Source: Stichopus chloronotus (lineage: Eukaryota; Echinodermata; Holothuroidea; Aspidochirotida; Stichopodidae). From it: a stretch of 64,000 bases of DNA. Position numbers and translations under genes: made by a program. The notes below the pieces were generated by a model. The model worked only from the letters and a program-made list of their open reading frames with translations. It was not told the origin of the DNA and searched no databases. Positions 54,749-64,000 of this stretch are shown piece after piece; within the stretch, counting starts at the first letter, position 1; every line of letters begins with the position of its first letter. The stretch covers positions 27,533,020 through 27,597,019 of the forward strand of contig CM037840.1 in the NCBI GenBank assembly GCA_021234535.1. Direction: 5' to 3'.

Positions 54749-55015
54749 AGTCAGCACTGGGAACATGTCGTTCATACCTTACAAATCCACGGTACATAAG
54801 AATGTATTTAATTAGGCGTATATGCTACAGTTTAAATAGCCAGATATGATCCAGCTTAGTGGGCTAAGTGGAAAATTAATCTCGGATTCTTTTGTTCGAG
54901 GTTCACAGACGCCCACGTCACTCTCTCTGCATCCACCCTTCTTGAATGACGAAAAGTTTGAAGAGTTAAAACTTAGGTTATGTGTATGTTATTTTCCTAA
55001 TCCATGTATCATCAG

Positions 55016-55167
55016 AATATTGCACACTGTCAACCAAGCGGCACTGACGGAAACAGGTCATCAAAATGCAAGCCCCTCCGCCCCAGCCTCCTCAGCCTCC
55101 CCCACAACAACAGGCGTTCAACGCATACCCTCCCCAACCACAACCTGCCGGGATACCACAAGCCCAG
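55016..55167 (+). CDS. Four-pass protein B, exon 1 (UTR end, Pro/Gln-rich N-terminus)
   Basis: Acceptor atgtatcatcag ends at 55015; ATG at 55066 (context TCAAAATGC); donor cag|gtacgc at 55168. Encodes 34 residues rich in Pro and Gln. A later in-frame ATG in exon 2 (55809) is an alternative start if this exon is skipped. Confidence 0.75.
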
Positions 55168-58100
55168 GTACGCAGTCTATGTAAAATAAAAAAAAATATT
55201 TAAAAGTGTCATATATGATGTTAAGTTCCACAGCTATAATTTTGTATTTCATAATTACAGCCTTCCTTTTCTTCATGGGTGGAATACAGCATCCCCACAT
55301 TTAGGTAAACTAAAAAAAACTAAGGTACTGAGCTGCAACTGCTGTGCTGTTTAAAATAGACTCACTTTCGGAAGAGTTTGAATTAAACTTGGAAAAAAAA
55401 AACGTGACGTATGTGCCACCGATACGCCATCCTAAAAATTAGATCGAACTTTCAAATCGGATGCTTCAGAATGATATAGCTTGAAATACTCCTACATAGA
55501 TTATGATTCATAAATTAATCGTAAGTGTTTAAATTGTAAGTGTAAAATAAGAACGTGTTACATGTCGTTGTTCACAAATGCAGCCCACAGTAGCTCAAAT
55601 ATGTCAAATTTGTTCTCAGCAGAAAAAAAAACAAGATTTTTCCTTCATAGCATCACTCCTTTGAATAATAAAAATGAATCGAATGACTAAAACGGTCTTA
55701 GTAGTTTACCAAACCGTTACGGTGAATAGTCAATTGTTGTACTTTACTTGACGGTATTCCGGTGTCGTATAAGTTCTCAATCTGTTATTCTTTAAGCAAC
55801 CTTCTACGATGAGCGCCATACACCAACAACCCGTATATCCTAATATGGACGCCAAAGGGTGCAAGACGTCAGGAGGGTTGCAAATAGTGGTCGGGATTTT
55901 ATGCCTCATCTTTGGCATAGTGTCCGTGTGCATCGAATGCGAATATTCGTACTTCGGGACCGCAATTTGGGGAGGAGTTTGGGTAAGTGCACGAGTCATG
56001 AATAAACAGTTATTACTTTATTATTCATAGGATATGATTATTCATTCGACATCAGTTGGCATTTCTTCTTTACAGAAGATGTTTGACAGATATCTATGCC
56101 AAGTATCACCCCTGGTTTTTATATGGACTTTATGATACATAGTTCTCCACACGCTGACTGTCAGCGTCAACGCTCGACTTAAGAAGCTTGGACAAAACTG
56201 ATTCATCAATTTTTAAAGTTTAAGGGTTGGGAAATATTGCGTTTGTTTTACAGAAGAAAAAAAAACATATTTTTAAAACCTATACTCATGGACGCAGAAT
56301 GACAGATTATTAGAAATATGAAAAATGGTGGTTTTTTTTTCAAGAAATAGGTTTCTCAGATCATAGAAATTCAGTTATTCGCTAGTCAAGAATAATTTGT
56401 TCACCTTTCAAACTTTCAGTGATGGAATTTGAAAACTATCGCTGTGTCCGAGTGTATAAAAGTGGGCCATGGCCATTTGAAGCAATGAAGCTTAAGAAAC
56501 CGAGACGTTTGAGGGTCCAATCCCTGGCCGGGTGACAGAGGGTGGGTTTTTCGTCCAGAAGAGAGTAATCTCAGGTTTTCCCCTGAACTGAACCTCTCTG
56601 TGTCCGCTCTTGCGACGACCTACAGAAGGAAGAATATACATATTCTACCAGTACCAAAGTACTACAAGGCGTTCAACTAGTTTAAGTCACCTTCTGAGTA
56701 TATCATATTGCTAGAAAATGCACCGTTCCATGGAGCAGATGAACGCGTCTCCAATAGTTTTGTATAGCCTCACAGATATATTGTGTTAGCAATTACTAGG
56801 CCACGTCACAGAGCATAGTGGGCGAATTAGATAGAAGTTAATGATGTTGATGAACTTAAGTATATCATTCACGGACTCATAACCTTAAGACCAGGATCAA
56901 AAAGACTGCAAGAGAATATTTTCAGTCAATGTTTCTTGACGTGATCGAGTTATGGCAAGTTCTTTCTTTCACGATTATAGGTGAAATAATTCTTTATTTT
57001 ATATAATTACATCATTTAGACCTAACAATTTGTGAAAAATGAATACAGCATTTCGATGCTCTGTTGTGCGTTCGTACGTCATTATCTCATTTTTCCCACC
57101 TCTTTTTCCCTCTCAGTTTCTTATCTGTGGTTTTATCGGTGCAACTGCAATTCGAGCCAGCGGGTCGAGTGCCCAATGCCAAGTAAGTGATCGGATCGAC
57201 CATAATCCCCACCCCCCCCCCCCCCAATCCGGGTCTTATCACCTCACCTTCAAGTTCCTCATTCTCCACTCATCTTCATTTCATTGTCGAATCCAACACC
57301 TTGTCTTGTTACGGCGTATAAATGGGCTCTCATCCTGCAGAAGTTTTTTTTTTAATTGTTTTTTTTTTTAATGTTTGTCAAATGTTATGCTTTATACAAC
57401 TGGTCTTGGTTAACACCAAACTAAAAAAAAAAGAGGTAACACACGAGCAGAGAACAAGCTGCATACAGAGTAAAAGCGCGAGCTATTACTATATGTGTCA
57501 GAGAGCAAGCCAAGTGATGAAACAATTTCAACTGTTATTGAGTAACATGGTGGTAAGAAACATCTTATACACACAATAAATAAAGGCCGGTTACACTGAC
57601 TTTCACGTTACACTGAAAGTCGCGTTACACCGAAATTCAAGACAACATTATCTGCTCTTCCCTTCGCTTACAGTATAACTTAATACCATGGTGAGCAAAA
57701 TCGGCCGGTATATTTCGTATTACACCTTATACCATTTGTAAATATGGATAAGGAAGACCAAAAGACATACCAGGAGCATTTTAGTAAATTATCGTTACTG
57801 GAGTGCGTGTGTCTGTCTATCTGTCTGTTTGTCTGTCTTTCTCTAACATAATGTTACCTGACAAAATTTCAGGTGATGTTGAACAGCACAAAACTAATGC
57901 AAACGCAGGTTTACTTCTTTTTTTTTTCTTATACGTTTTTACCATAGTAATTAAAGGCTGTAATGCATCACCCCAGACAGTTGCAATTATCCCACCTACC
58001 TCTAGTCCCTCACTCAGCCTGTCTTACATTCCTCCACATGTGTAATTAAAACAATGGATCCCTGTGTACGCCGTGTAATACGAGCTGCTCTGCATCTTTC

Positions 58101-61100
58101 GAATTTGCTGGCAGTCTAAGAGTACTGTAACTTAGAACCAATTGAGAATTTTTATTTCAGGGAGGTAAAAATATAGCTTAGGGTGATGCAATACAGCCTT
58201 TAATCATAACACAACAACAACAGTTTTCATTTGTCTTTTCTTTTAATTTATACCTTTATGCATCGCTTGGTTTCCTTCCAGCTTACCGGTTACCTGGTCT
58301 TATGTATATTCTCAGTAATCTACGCATTGGACTTGGTGGTGACTATGAGCGTTGCGATCCCCTCTGAGGGTTCAGCCTACAACTGGAATAATGCAGGATA
58401 CGTGAGTACAAAACAAAGCCACATGCATCTTGCACAGTAGGAATCAAATACACAGTGATGGAGTGGGGGGGAGGCATGAGGTACAAACTTTCTTGGAGTT
58501 GAGTGATTCGGTATCCAGCAAAGCTTTCAGTGAATGTAAAATTGAGGACTAAAGGTACGTTCGGGATCCTAAATATTTGCCAAATGTTCCAAGAAGATAT
58601 GAAAGAGGATGGCAAAGTTCATTATGATTCTTACGTCATCTGGACCCATCTGATATGTATTACCATTTTTCGCAGATTTTTTTTTCTTCTTTAATTGTGA
58701 CATTGTAGTTATGAGATCCTACGTCAAGAATGGTCAAAGGTCGGGAAGTGTCGTTGACACCATGGGAGGGGAACATGTAAAGCCCCCCCCCCCCCCGAAA
58801 ATTCTTGTACACTCCAACGTAAAGGCAATCGACAGTGGCGCTTGGCTAAGGCAGTCCTTACGGAACTAACTCAGCAGTTCCCCCCCCCCCCCCCATATAT
58901 TTTTTGGTTCCCAGCACATGAGAATATTTATTTGAGATCGTGACTTGAGTGTGAGGGTTCCATACTCTTGCTTTGCCATAAGCTCGAATCGCCTCTTCGC
59001 CCTGCTAATACAGAATGCATTTAAATTGCAACACAGAATTCATTTTGATTAAAACAAAGAGTCGCTGCATTGATACCGCATAACTCCGTGACGTCATGAC
59101 GAGAAGAGCTTCCGTATACAGCGTACATTAGTCAAGATTTGACATGTGGGCGTGACAGCTCGTTATCAAGTTAAGTCTGCATATTATTCGATACGGGGGT
59201 GGCAGACTTTGAGCCTAACTCTTGAAAGGAATTAATATCGTCACAAAGTTTGTCGAAACAAGGGGCTTCTTCTGGAAAGACCCTTGGTTTAAGATAATCT
59301 GCCGTGTGGAGAGGATATTTAATTTAATCATCCATTGTTTTAGAGTGGTGGTGAGAAGTGCAGCGTTTTTACGTTAGAGTGCACAGTGTATTCAAGTTCG
59401 AGTCTGCGGCATAGTAATGCAACTTTCAGTCCGGCTGTATTTTGTTGTTGTTGTTGTTGTTGTTGTTGGTATTGATTGTTTTTGCTTTTTTTTTGTTGTT
59501 GTTGTCCAATAAGGTTATCTTTTTTGCAATTTTCAAACGAGACATTGATACTTCACACACTGAACAGCGACAAAACAAAAGAAAATAAATGTTACAAAAG
59601 AGAACCAGGCAAAGCTATTAACTTCATTTGCAGTTTGTCCCTGGAATCGAATTCATTAGTGCCAAGACACATAAAGTAAAATACATCGGACAGGAGTCCC
59701 AACTGAAATGTTAATGATGACACAAATCTAGAATTTGGGACAGGCTTTGTAAGGCACAATTACCCACAATGATGGAACAAGTTAAGTTGATGTATAGATA
59801 GTGGATGGCTGTTGTTTGCGTCCAAATCATGTACACCTGCTATTGAGGTGCTGCACCAACGTCACTGCACTGCAGGTCTCTCTATTTTGACAGCCAAGCG
59901 TCCATTGTACAATTGTAACTGAGGCCGACTCGTGTGAGTCGTGCGCGTAGTGACAACGCAACATCTGCGCATGTGCAGTGACTACCGGTTGGCCACAATT
60001 TGACATGTGATGACGTTTTTCCTGGATATACTCTCACTTACTGTGAGCATGAAAATGCAATTTGCACCCGTCCCCATACGTACACGCACACTCACACACA
60101 CACACGACTACCCTCAGTGTCCACAGTCTGAAGCGCTAAGGCTAGTGCTGGTTATACTTGCTTGACATAAAGTTCACAAAAGTAATCATTCACAGAAACA
60201 CTGATCACGCAGAAATACCGAAAAACTCCTAAATCTAAATATCTTTTTTTTCTAGCTTCTTCCATGAAATTAACGAATTGGCCATCTTCTGTTACTTATG
60301 ATAAAAATATTTATATCTTAACAGTACGTGACGTCATCGAGGGCAGCAAGGGTTACCATCGACTCTATCATCTTGGTCTTGGGTATTGTAGAAGTAGGCG
60401 GAGCTTGTTGGGGATTGGCCGTGTCCTCTAAAACAGTATGTGGGACAAGACATCAGACAGTTGTAAGTGATCAATTCCATTTAAAATATTCCAAGGTATT
60501 TACATGCAATTTTAGGTTAATTTGCATGATTTTGTCGCTGATGTTGACACTGATGTTGAAGGTCATACATACTTGGGAAGAATCCTCAACTCCTATTGGT
60601 TCATTTCAGTCTGGAGACAGGTCAGTTTTAGAGTAAAATCAACGGCGGATCATTACAATATGATCGACGAAGTTTTGACGTCCGCTATCTTACACAAAAC
60701 GATGGTGTTACTTTATCTATCGCGCGGGATTGTTAACATGTAGTGAAACTTGTTTACCTCAATTGTCTCGGTGGGGGGGGGGGGGGGAGTTGAGAAGAAT
60801 GCTGTTATTAACACGCGCAAATTTTCTTTCGATATCGTCTTTTTCATTACAATCTCAATTTTAGGTATGAACAAAGACAATAAACGCTGGACATGTGTCT
60901 CAATATTAGGATAATGCACTCTCGGGGTCAATGCTATCGATGGATCATGCACTCGGGTTGCCCCCTTGCGTATCGCTCGCACTGAACACTCGATCGTGTA
61001 TTTTATCCTAAGGTTAATACGCTTCCCAGCGTTTATTAACCCTTCATTCAAGAATGTCATATGTTCTCCAACATGTGGCGTCGCAATTAAGTCATTAGTG

Positions 61101-63396
61101 TTTGCATAGGGTACTCGCGGGTACCAGATAGACGGACAGTGCCAAGAAGTTTCTGAAATATTGCTACCCGGATCCAATATTTCACTATATCTGTTAAAAA
61201 TTGCAGGGTGTGTCAAAAAAAAACAACTTCATTGTCACGCCGGTAGGTAACATAATGTGCGCAGCACAATGTCGTGTCAAGCCACAACCAATCCAAACGA
61301 CGACGATGAACGGGGGGCGCTCGGTCCCGAATTTCGAGCTGTTGTTTCATGTTCAGTAAAGGCAGCCACTCATCACCCTTATTTACAATTTTGGTTTGGG
61401 TCATGCAAAATTCTCAACTGGTTCAACCTTTTGATTGACAGCATATTCGAAAGATGCAATAGCTCTTATTACACGGCATACAAAGAAGCCCAGTGCATGT
61501 TTTCCTTACACATGTGGACGAGTTTCAGACACGCTGGGGGTTAGAGGGTTAGAAGTAAGTTGTTGGGAGAATTGAAACTTTTGGGGGATATGTGACAGTC
61601 TTTAACTAAATGTTTTTCTTCTACTATTCATTTTCCTTCAGGTAACAACCCAACCAGTAGTAGCTTACACTACGACAACATCAGGCCCTGGTTATTATGG
61701 CAACCCTCCTGGTACCGTTGCAGTGACCACGCAATACAGTGAGTACAAAGAGAATTTTACGCAAACATCCCCGGACTAGAACGCTACCGTTCGCAGTATC
61801 ACTTCAACCAAAAGAATGAACATTTAAACGAAGTAGCATTACTCCATCCAATCTAACAGAAAACAGCCAACTCAAACCAGAGACTGTATGTGATACAAAC
61901 CAACACCAATAGCACCCACCTTTCCACCACCTTACACTACATTCGCACACCATCATTTAAATTAATTCTCAGCCAACAAAAAAAACTTCACATGATATGA
62001 GAGATTCTTTACCGTTCTATCAGTTAAACATAACTATTTTACCAGAGGAAGCTTCCTTAGACGTGAAATAACTCTTAGTGAAAGTTGCGCTTCAGCACGA
62101 GCCTGAAAATGTGTGACGTACGTAGAACCGACAAAAACCGTTTTCCATTTTTTGCACACTTCCCGTTTCTGGCAAGGTCTTGGACACGCAAACTCTTTTG
62201 TTCAGAGATAATGAAAAACCTATGAATGTCTACATTTAGTAAGATACTTTCAGTAAGATACATTCCGTAAACTACTAACCTACTAAGCACATGAAACGAG
62301 CTGTTATTGTGATGGACATAATATTTAATTGCTTCTTACACTTTAAGACCCACCAAACCAAGCGAAGGTAAGCTGCGTAATTAGCTCAAAGGTATTTCTA
62401 TCTTTTATTCGTCGTTACCAGTTCAATATCATTCACAGGCCAACGTCATTAAAGTCAACTAATCCTTAAACAATTAGGTAACTCCCAACAATGCTTTCAA
62501 AGGTATAGGTCTATGCCACTCCCTTGTGGAAAGAAGGTTTTATCAACAAATAAGTAATCAGAACTGTAACCCACAGCTTGAGCTAAAAATCAAGGGCAAT
62601 GTTCAACCTAGATTTGCCGGTACTACGTCACAACCGATTGATTTCTAGCAACAGGCTCGTACCTCGAATTGTTACTGAAATAATTCACTTTGCGAATTCT
62701 TTGAGATATTTCCTAAAAATGAGAACGATGACTTGTCTACGATAATGTTTGCTTCTTTTTAAGAGACATAAGAAGCGATGGTGGAGAATTCCTTGCATTA
62801 AACTATCATGCCGACACCAATAGCGCCATCAGTAATCAAGGTCAACGTATTACCATTATCACCAAACACCGTCATGAAAGTCCGTATTCATATTTTTTAC
62901 TTTTCAGAATCTTACAATTTAATAAATTTTTCAAAATATTACAACTTGAAATATGACAATATTACAATTTTTCAAAATATTACAAATTTGATTTTTTGAA
63001 AAATATCATTCGTATCCTAAAATTTCGATGACAAAGCTCACCAATTGCAGTTGTGAAGCTTTAGTTTCAAACAGCTTTTCCAGTGAAGAATAAACATTAG
63101 TGACAAGTTCAGCAACACTTCTGCATCATAGTTTAAAAAGATGTTCGAAGGGTTTTGTTATCCCGTAATTGCCAGCGTGCGATCATGCGATCACTTATTT
63201 TAAATGCACTGTTACACAACGTGTTACTTGGTATAACAGGTCATCATAAACACATTTTTTTCTCTCTATGATATATTTCTTTCAAACAGCTTACATGAAC
63301 CAAAATCCTCAGTCGGGCCCACCGATGCAACCACAGGCCATGCCTGGAGCTTATCCTCCGCCGTATCAGCAGAAAGCCCCCATGGGCCAACCGTAA
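55016..63396 (+). CDS. CD20/MS4A-like four-pass membrane protein (7 coding exons)
   Basis: Coding exons 55066-55167, 55797-55982, 57117-57182, 58282-58401, 60325-60462, 61642-61738 and 63290-63396; all GT-AG, phases 0,0,0,0,0,1; 271 residues and TAA. The N-terminus is Pro/Gln-rich. Membrane segments lie near 60-80 (GLQIVVGILCLIFGI), 88-108, 119-143 and 168-190. The first two have the CD20-like pattern of a Gly-rich amphipathic first helix, then a short loop and (F)W(G)G before the second. The tail is Tyr/Pro/Gln-rich with a PPPY (PPxY) motif that could bind WW-domain proteins. MS4A proteins act in immune and chemosensory membranes of vertebrates; a role here is not known. The length fits the family (200-300 residues). 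The first coding exon follows acceptor 55014-55015 with about 50 nt of 5' UTR. Confidence 0.82.
55797..55982 (+). CDS. Four-pass protein B, exon 2 (segment 1 and start of 2)
   Basis: Acceptor ttattctttaag; donor tgg|gtaagt at 55983; 62 codons. Encodes QQPVYPNM, then segment 1 and the loop IECEYSYFGTAIWGGVW. Confidence 0.88.
56455..56660 (+). mobile_element. Possible tRNA-derived SINE (weak)
   Basis: GAGGGTCCAATCCCTGGCC near 56511 resembles a degenerate Pol III B box with SINE-like flanks, and a pyrimidine/GT-rich body follows (GTTTTTCGTCC). No A box is convincing and no second copy is present. Confidence 0.3.
57117..57182 (+). CDS. Four-pass protein B, exon 3 (66 nt, end of segment 2)
   Basis: Acceptor ttccctctcag; donor caa|gtaagt. 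Twenty-two codons complete segment 2 (FLICGFIGATAI) and the loop RASGSSAQCQ. Confidence 0.88.
57951..58203. mobile_element. TTAA-flanked MITE, copy 2 (intact ends)
   Basis: The left end TTAAAGGCTGTAATGCATCA and following CCC match the complement of the right end (GGGTGATGCAATACAGCC, TTTAA) with about one mismatch in 23. 253 bp, no coding frame. Inserted in intron 3 of four-pass gene B. TTAA at both tips suggests a piggyBac-type target, though the tip sequence is not the usual CCC. Confidence 0.85.
58282..58401 (+). CDS. Four-pass protein B, exon 4 (segment 3)
   Basis: Acceptor tttccttccag; donor tac|gtgagt. Forty codons: segment 3 (LTGYLVLCIFSVIYALDLVV) and an extracellular stretch ending NWNNAGY. 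Only 78 bp separate it from the upstream MITE copy. Confidence 0.88.
59441..59507 (+). repeat. (TTG)n microsatellite
   Basis: About nine uninterrupted TTG/GTT units followed by T-rich and GTT repeats, in intron 4 of gene B. Confidence 0.9.
60325..60462 (+). CDS. Four-pass protein B, exon 5 (segment 4)
   Basis: Acceptor tatcttaacag; donor gtt|gtaagt. Forty-six codons: basic lead (SSRAARV), segment 4 (IDSIILVLGIVEVGGACWGL) and the start of the cytosolic tail. Confidence 0.88.
61642..61738 (+). CDS. Four-pass protein B, exon 6 (tail)
   Basis: Acceptor ttttccttcag; donor tac a|gtgagt at 61739; phase 0 in and 1 out. Encodes a Thr/Tyr/Gly-rich tail piece (TTQPVVAYTTTTSGPGYYG). Confidence 0.85.
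63290..63396 (+). CDS. Four-pass protein B, exon 7 (tail, PPxY, stop)
   Basis: Acceptor tttcaaacag ends at 63289; phase 1 in. Encodes a Pro/Gln/Met-rich end with AYPPPYQQKAP and stops at TAA 63394-63396. Confidence 0.88.
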
Positions 63397-64000
63397 CGTG
63401 GTCAGAGGTCACACCATTGAGTTGCTACAGACATGGAGAAGCAAAAGGATTATTTTGTTACAGATGATCATGTAGAAAGAGGACTTTGCACTCTTTATTA
63501 AATATATAAATGTAATATAGTCATTAAACTCATCAGTTCTTTATTATTTGCATCAAACTGTAAAAATGATGTGCAATCAGGTTATTACAACGGCTATGTA
63601 ATTATGTAATATGTCTCGTTTAGGTCTGCTTTGCAGAGACAATTTTTACCACTTGCTATTTTTTTTTTTGCCTTAACTATAAGATGCTTTCAGTATAGAT
63701 TTAAAATTTAACGTGCTTAAAAGTTCAAAACTGCGCTTAGAATAAAAAAAAAAATGGCTTTTGCAGTTACCATAGCGACTGCTTAAACCGAGAAAATGTT
63801 TTGCTGAGCAGATGGAGAGTGTACTTTATAACACACTTTGCTGAGACCCATAGACAGAAACATAACTTTTGTCTATAAAAGTTCATCACCGACTGGATAT
63901 ATCACAAAAACAACAACATCTTTATTGCACTCTCAGTACCATGGTTGGGGGAGTTTTGTCTGCACGTTGGCGCATGCGCATTAAAAACCCATTAGATTTT
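63397..64000. other. 3' flank of four-pass gene B
   Basis: 3' UTR and downstream AT-rich DNA with poly-A and poly-T runs. Nothing else recognised up to the window end. Confidence 0.6.
63497..63502 (+). promoter_or_regulatory. Candidate polyadenylation signal of four-pass gene B
   Basis: ATTAAA about 100 bp after the stop. A canonical AATAAA follows at 63741-63746, so two 3' ends are possible. Confidence 0.45.

Larger units (their letters stand above)
46518..55015. other. Spacer between the two four-pass genes
   Basis: 8.5 kb without a firm coding exon. It holds an unassigned exon-like segment at 48593, a foldback element at 50168, a retrotransposon relic at 50700-51130, a MITE copy at 52678 and an ATTC-type simple repeat at 54586. 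The promoter of the gene starting near 55016 should lie here. Confidence 0.55.

Overview
The window looks like AT-rich nuclear DNA from an animal. Its genes are split by long GT-AG introns and separated by repeat-rich spacers, with many homopolymer runs and miniature transposons. The proteins have clear animal homologues (PHTF, DDX54), and two genes encode four-pass CD20/MS4A-like proteins. An invertebrate deuterostome such as an echinoderm fits best, but that is inference from gene content and texture; no single marker fixes the species.

Layout. (1) 1-6.7 kb, + strand: the 3' part of a PHTF gene, seven coding exons that join in frame for 408 residues and end in a 21-nt last exon; the 5' part lies left of the window. 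(2) 6.7-13.1 kb: convergent intergenic DNA without a supported gene. (3) 13.1-28.6 kb, - strand: a complete DDX54 (yeast Dbp10) DEAD-box RNA helicase gene, 15 coding exons with fully consistent splice phases, 849 residues. (4) 28.6-41.7 kb: a gene-poor spacer. It holds a degenerate GTCTC-core repeat array, a near-perfect hairpin, a degraded higher-order tandem array with a period of about 0.7 kb (32.7-34.96 kb), and three further short tandem-repeat families. (5) 41.75-46.5 kb, +: a 272-residue four-pass membrane protein gene (five coding exons). (6) 46.5-55.0 kb: spacer with a 275-bp foldback element, a likely non-LTR retrotransposon relic and one copy of a TTAA-flanked MITE. (7) 55.0-63.4 kb, +: a 271-residue CD20/MS4A-like four-pass protein gene (seven coding exons) with Pro/Gln/Tyr-rich tails and a PPxY motif; the second MITE copy sits in one of its introns.

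The PHTF and DDX54 genes are unrelated housekeeping-type neighbours in tail-to-tail orientation. The two four-pass genes are probably distant relatives: both have a phase-0 intron inside the second membrane segment, nearly equal length and only phase-0 introns in their membrane cores. No operon, CRISPR, tRNA or rRNA gene was seen. The least explained structures are the 0.7-kb array, the GTCTC array upstream of DDX54 and the strong palindromes. All exon limits come from reading splice sites and reading frames by eye; no alignment or transcript data were available.
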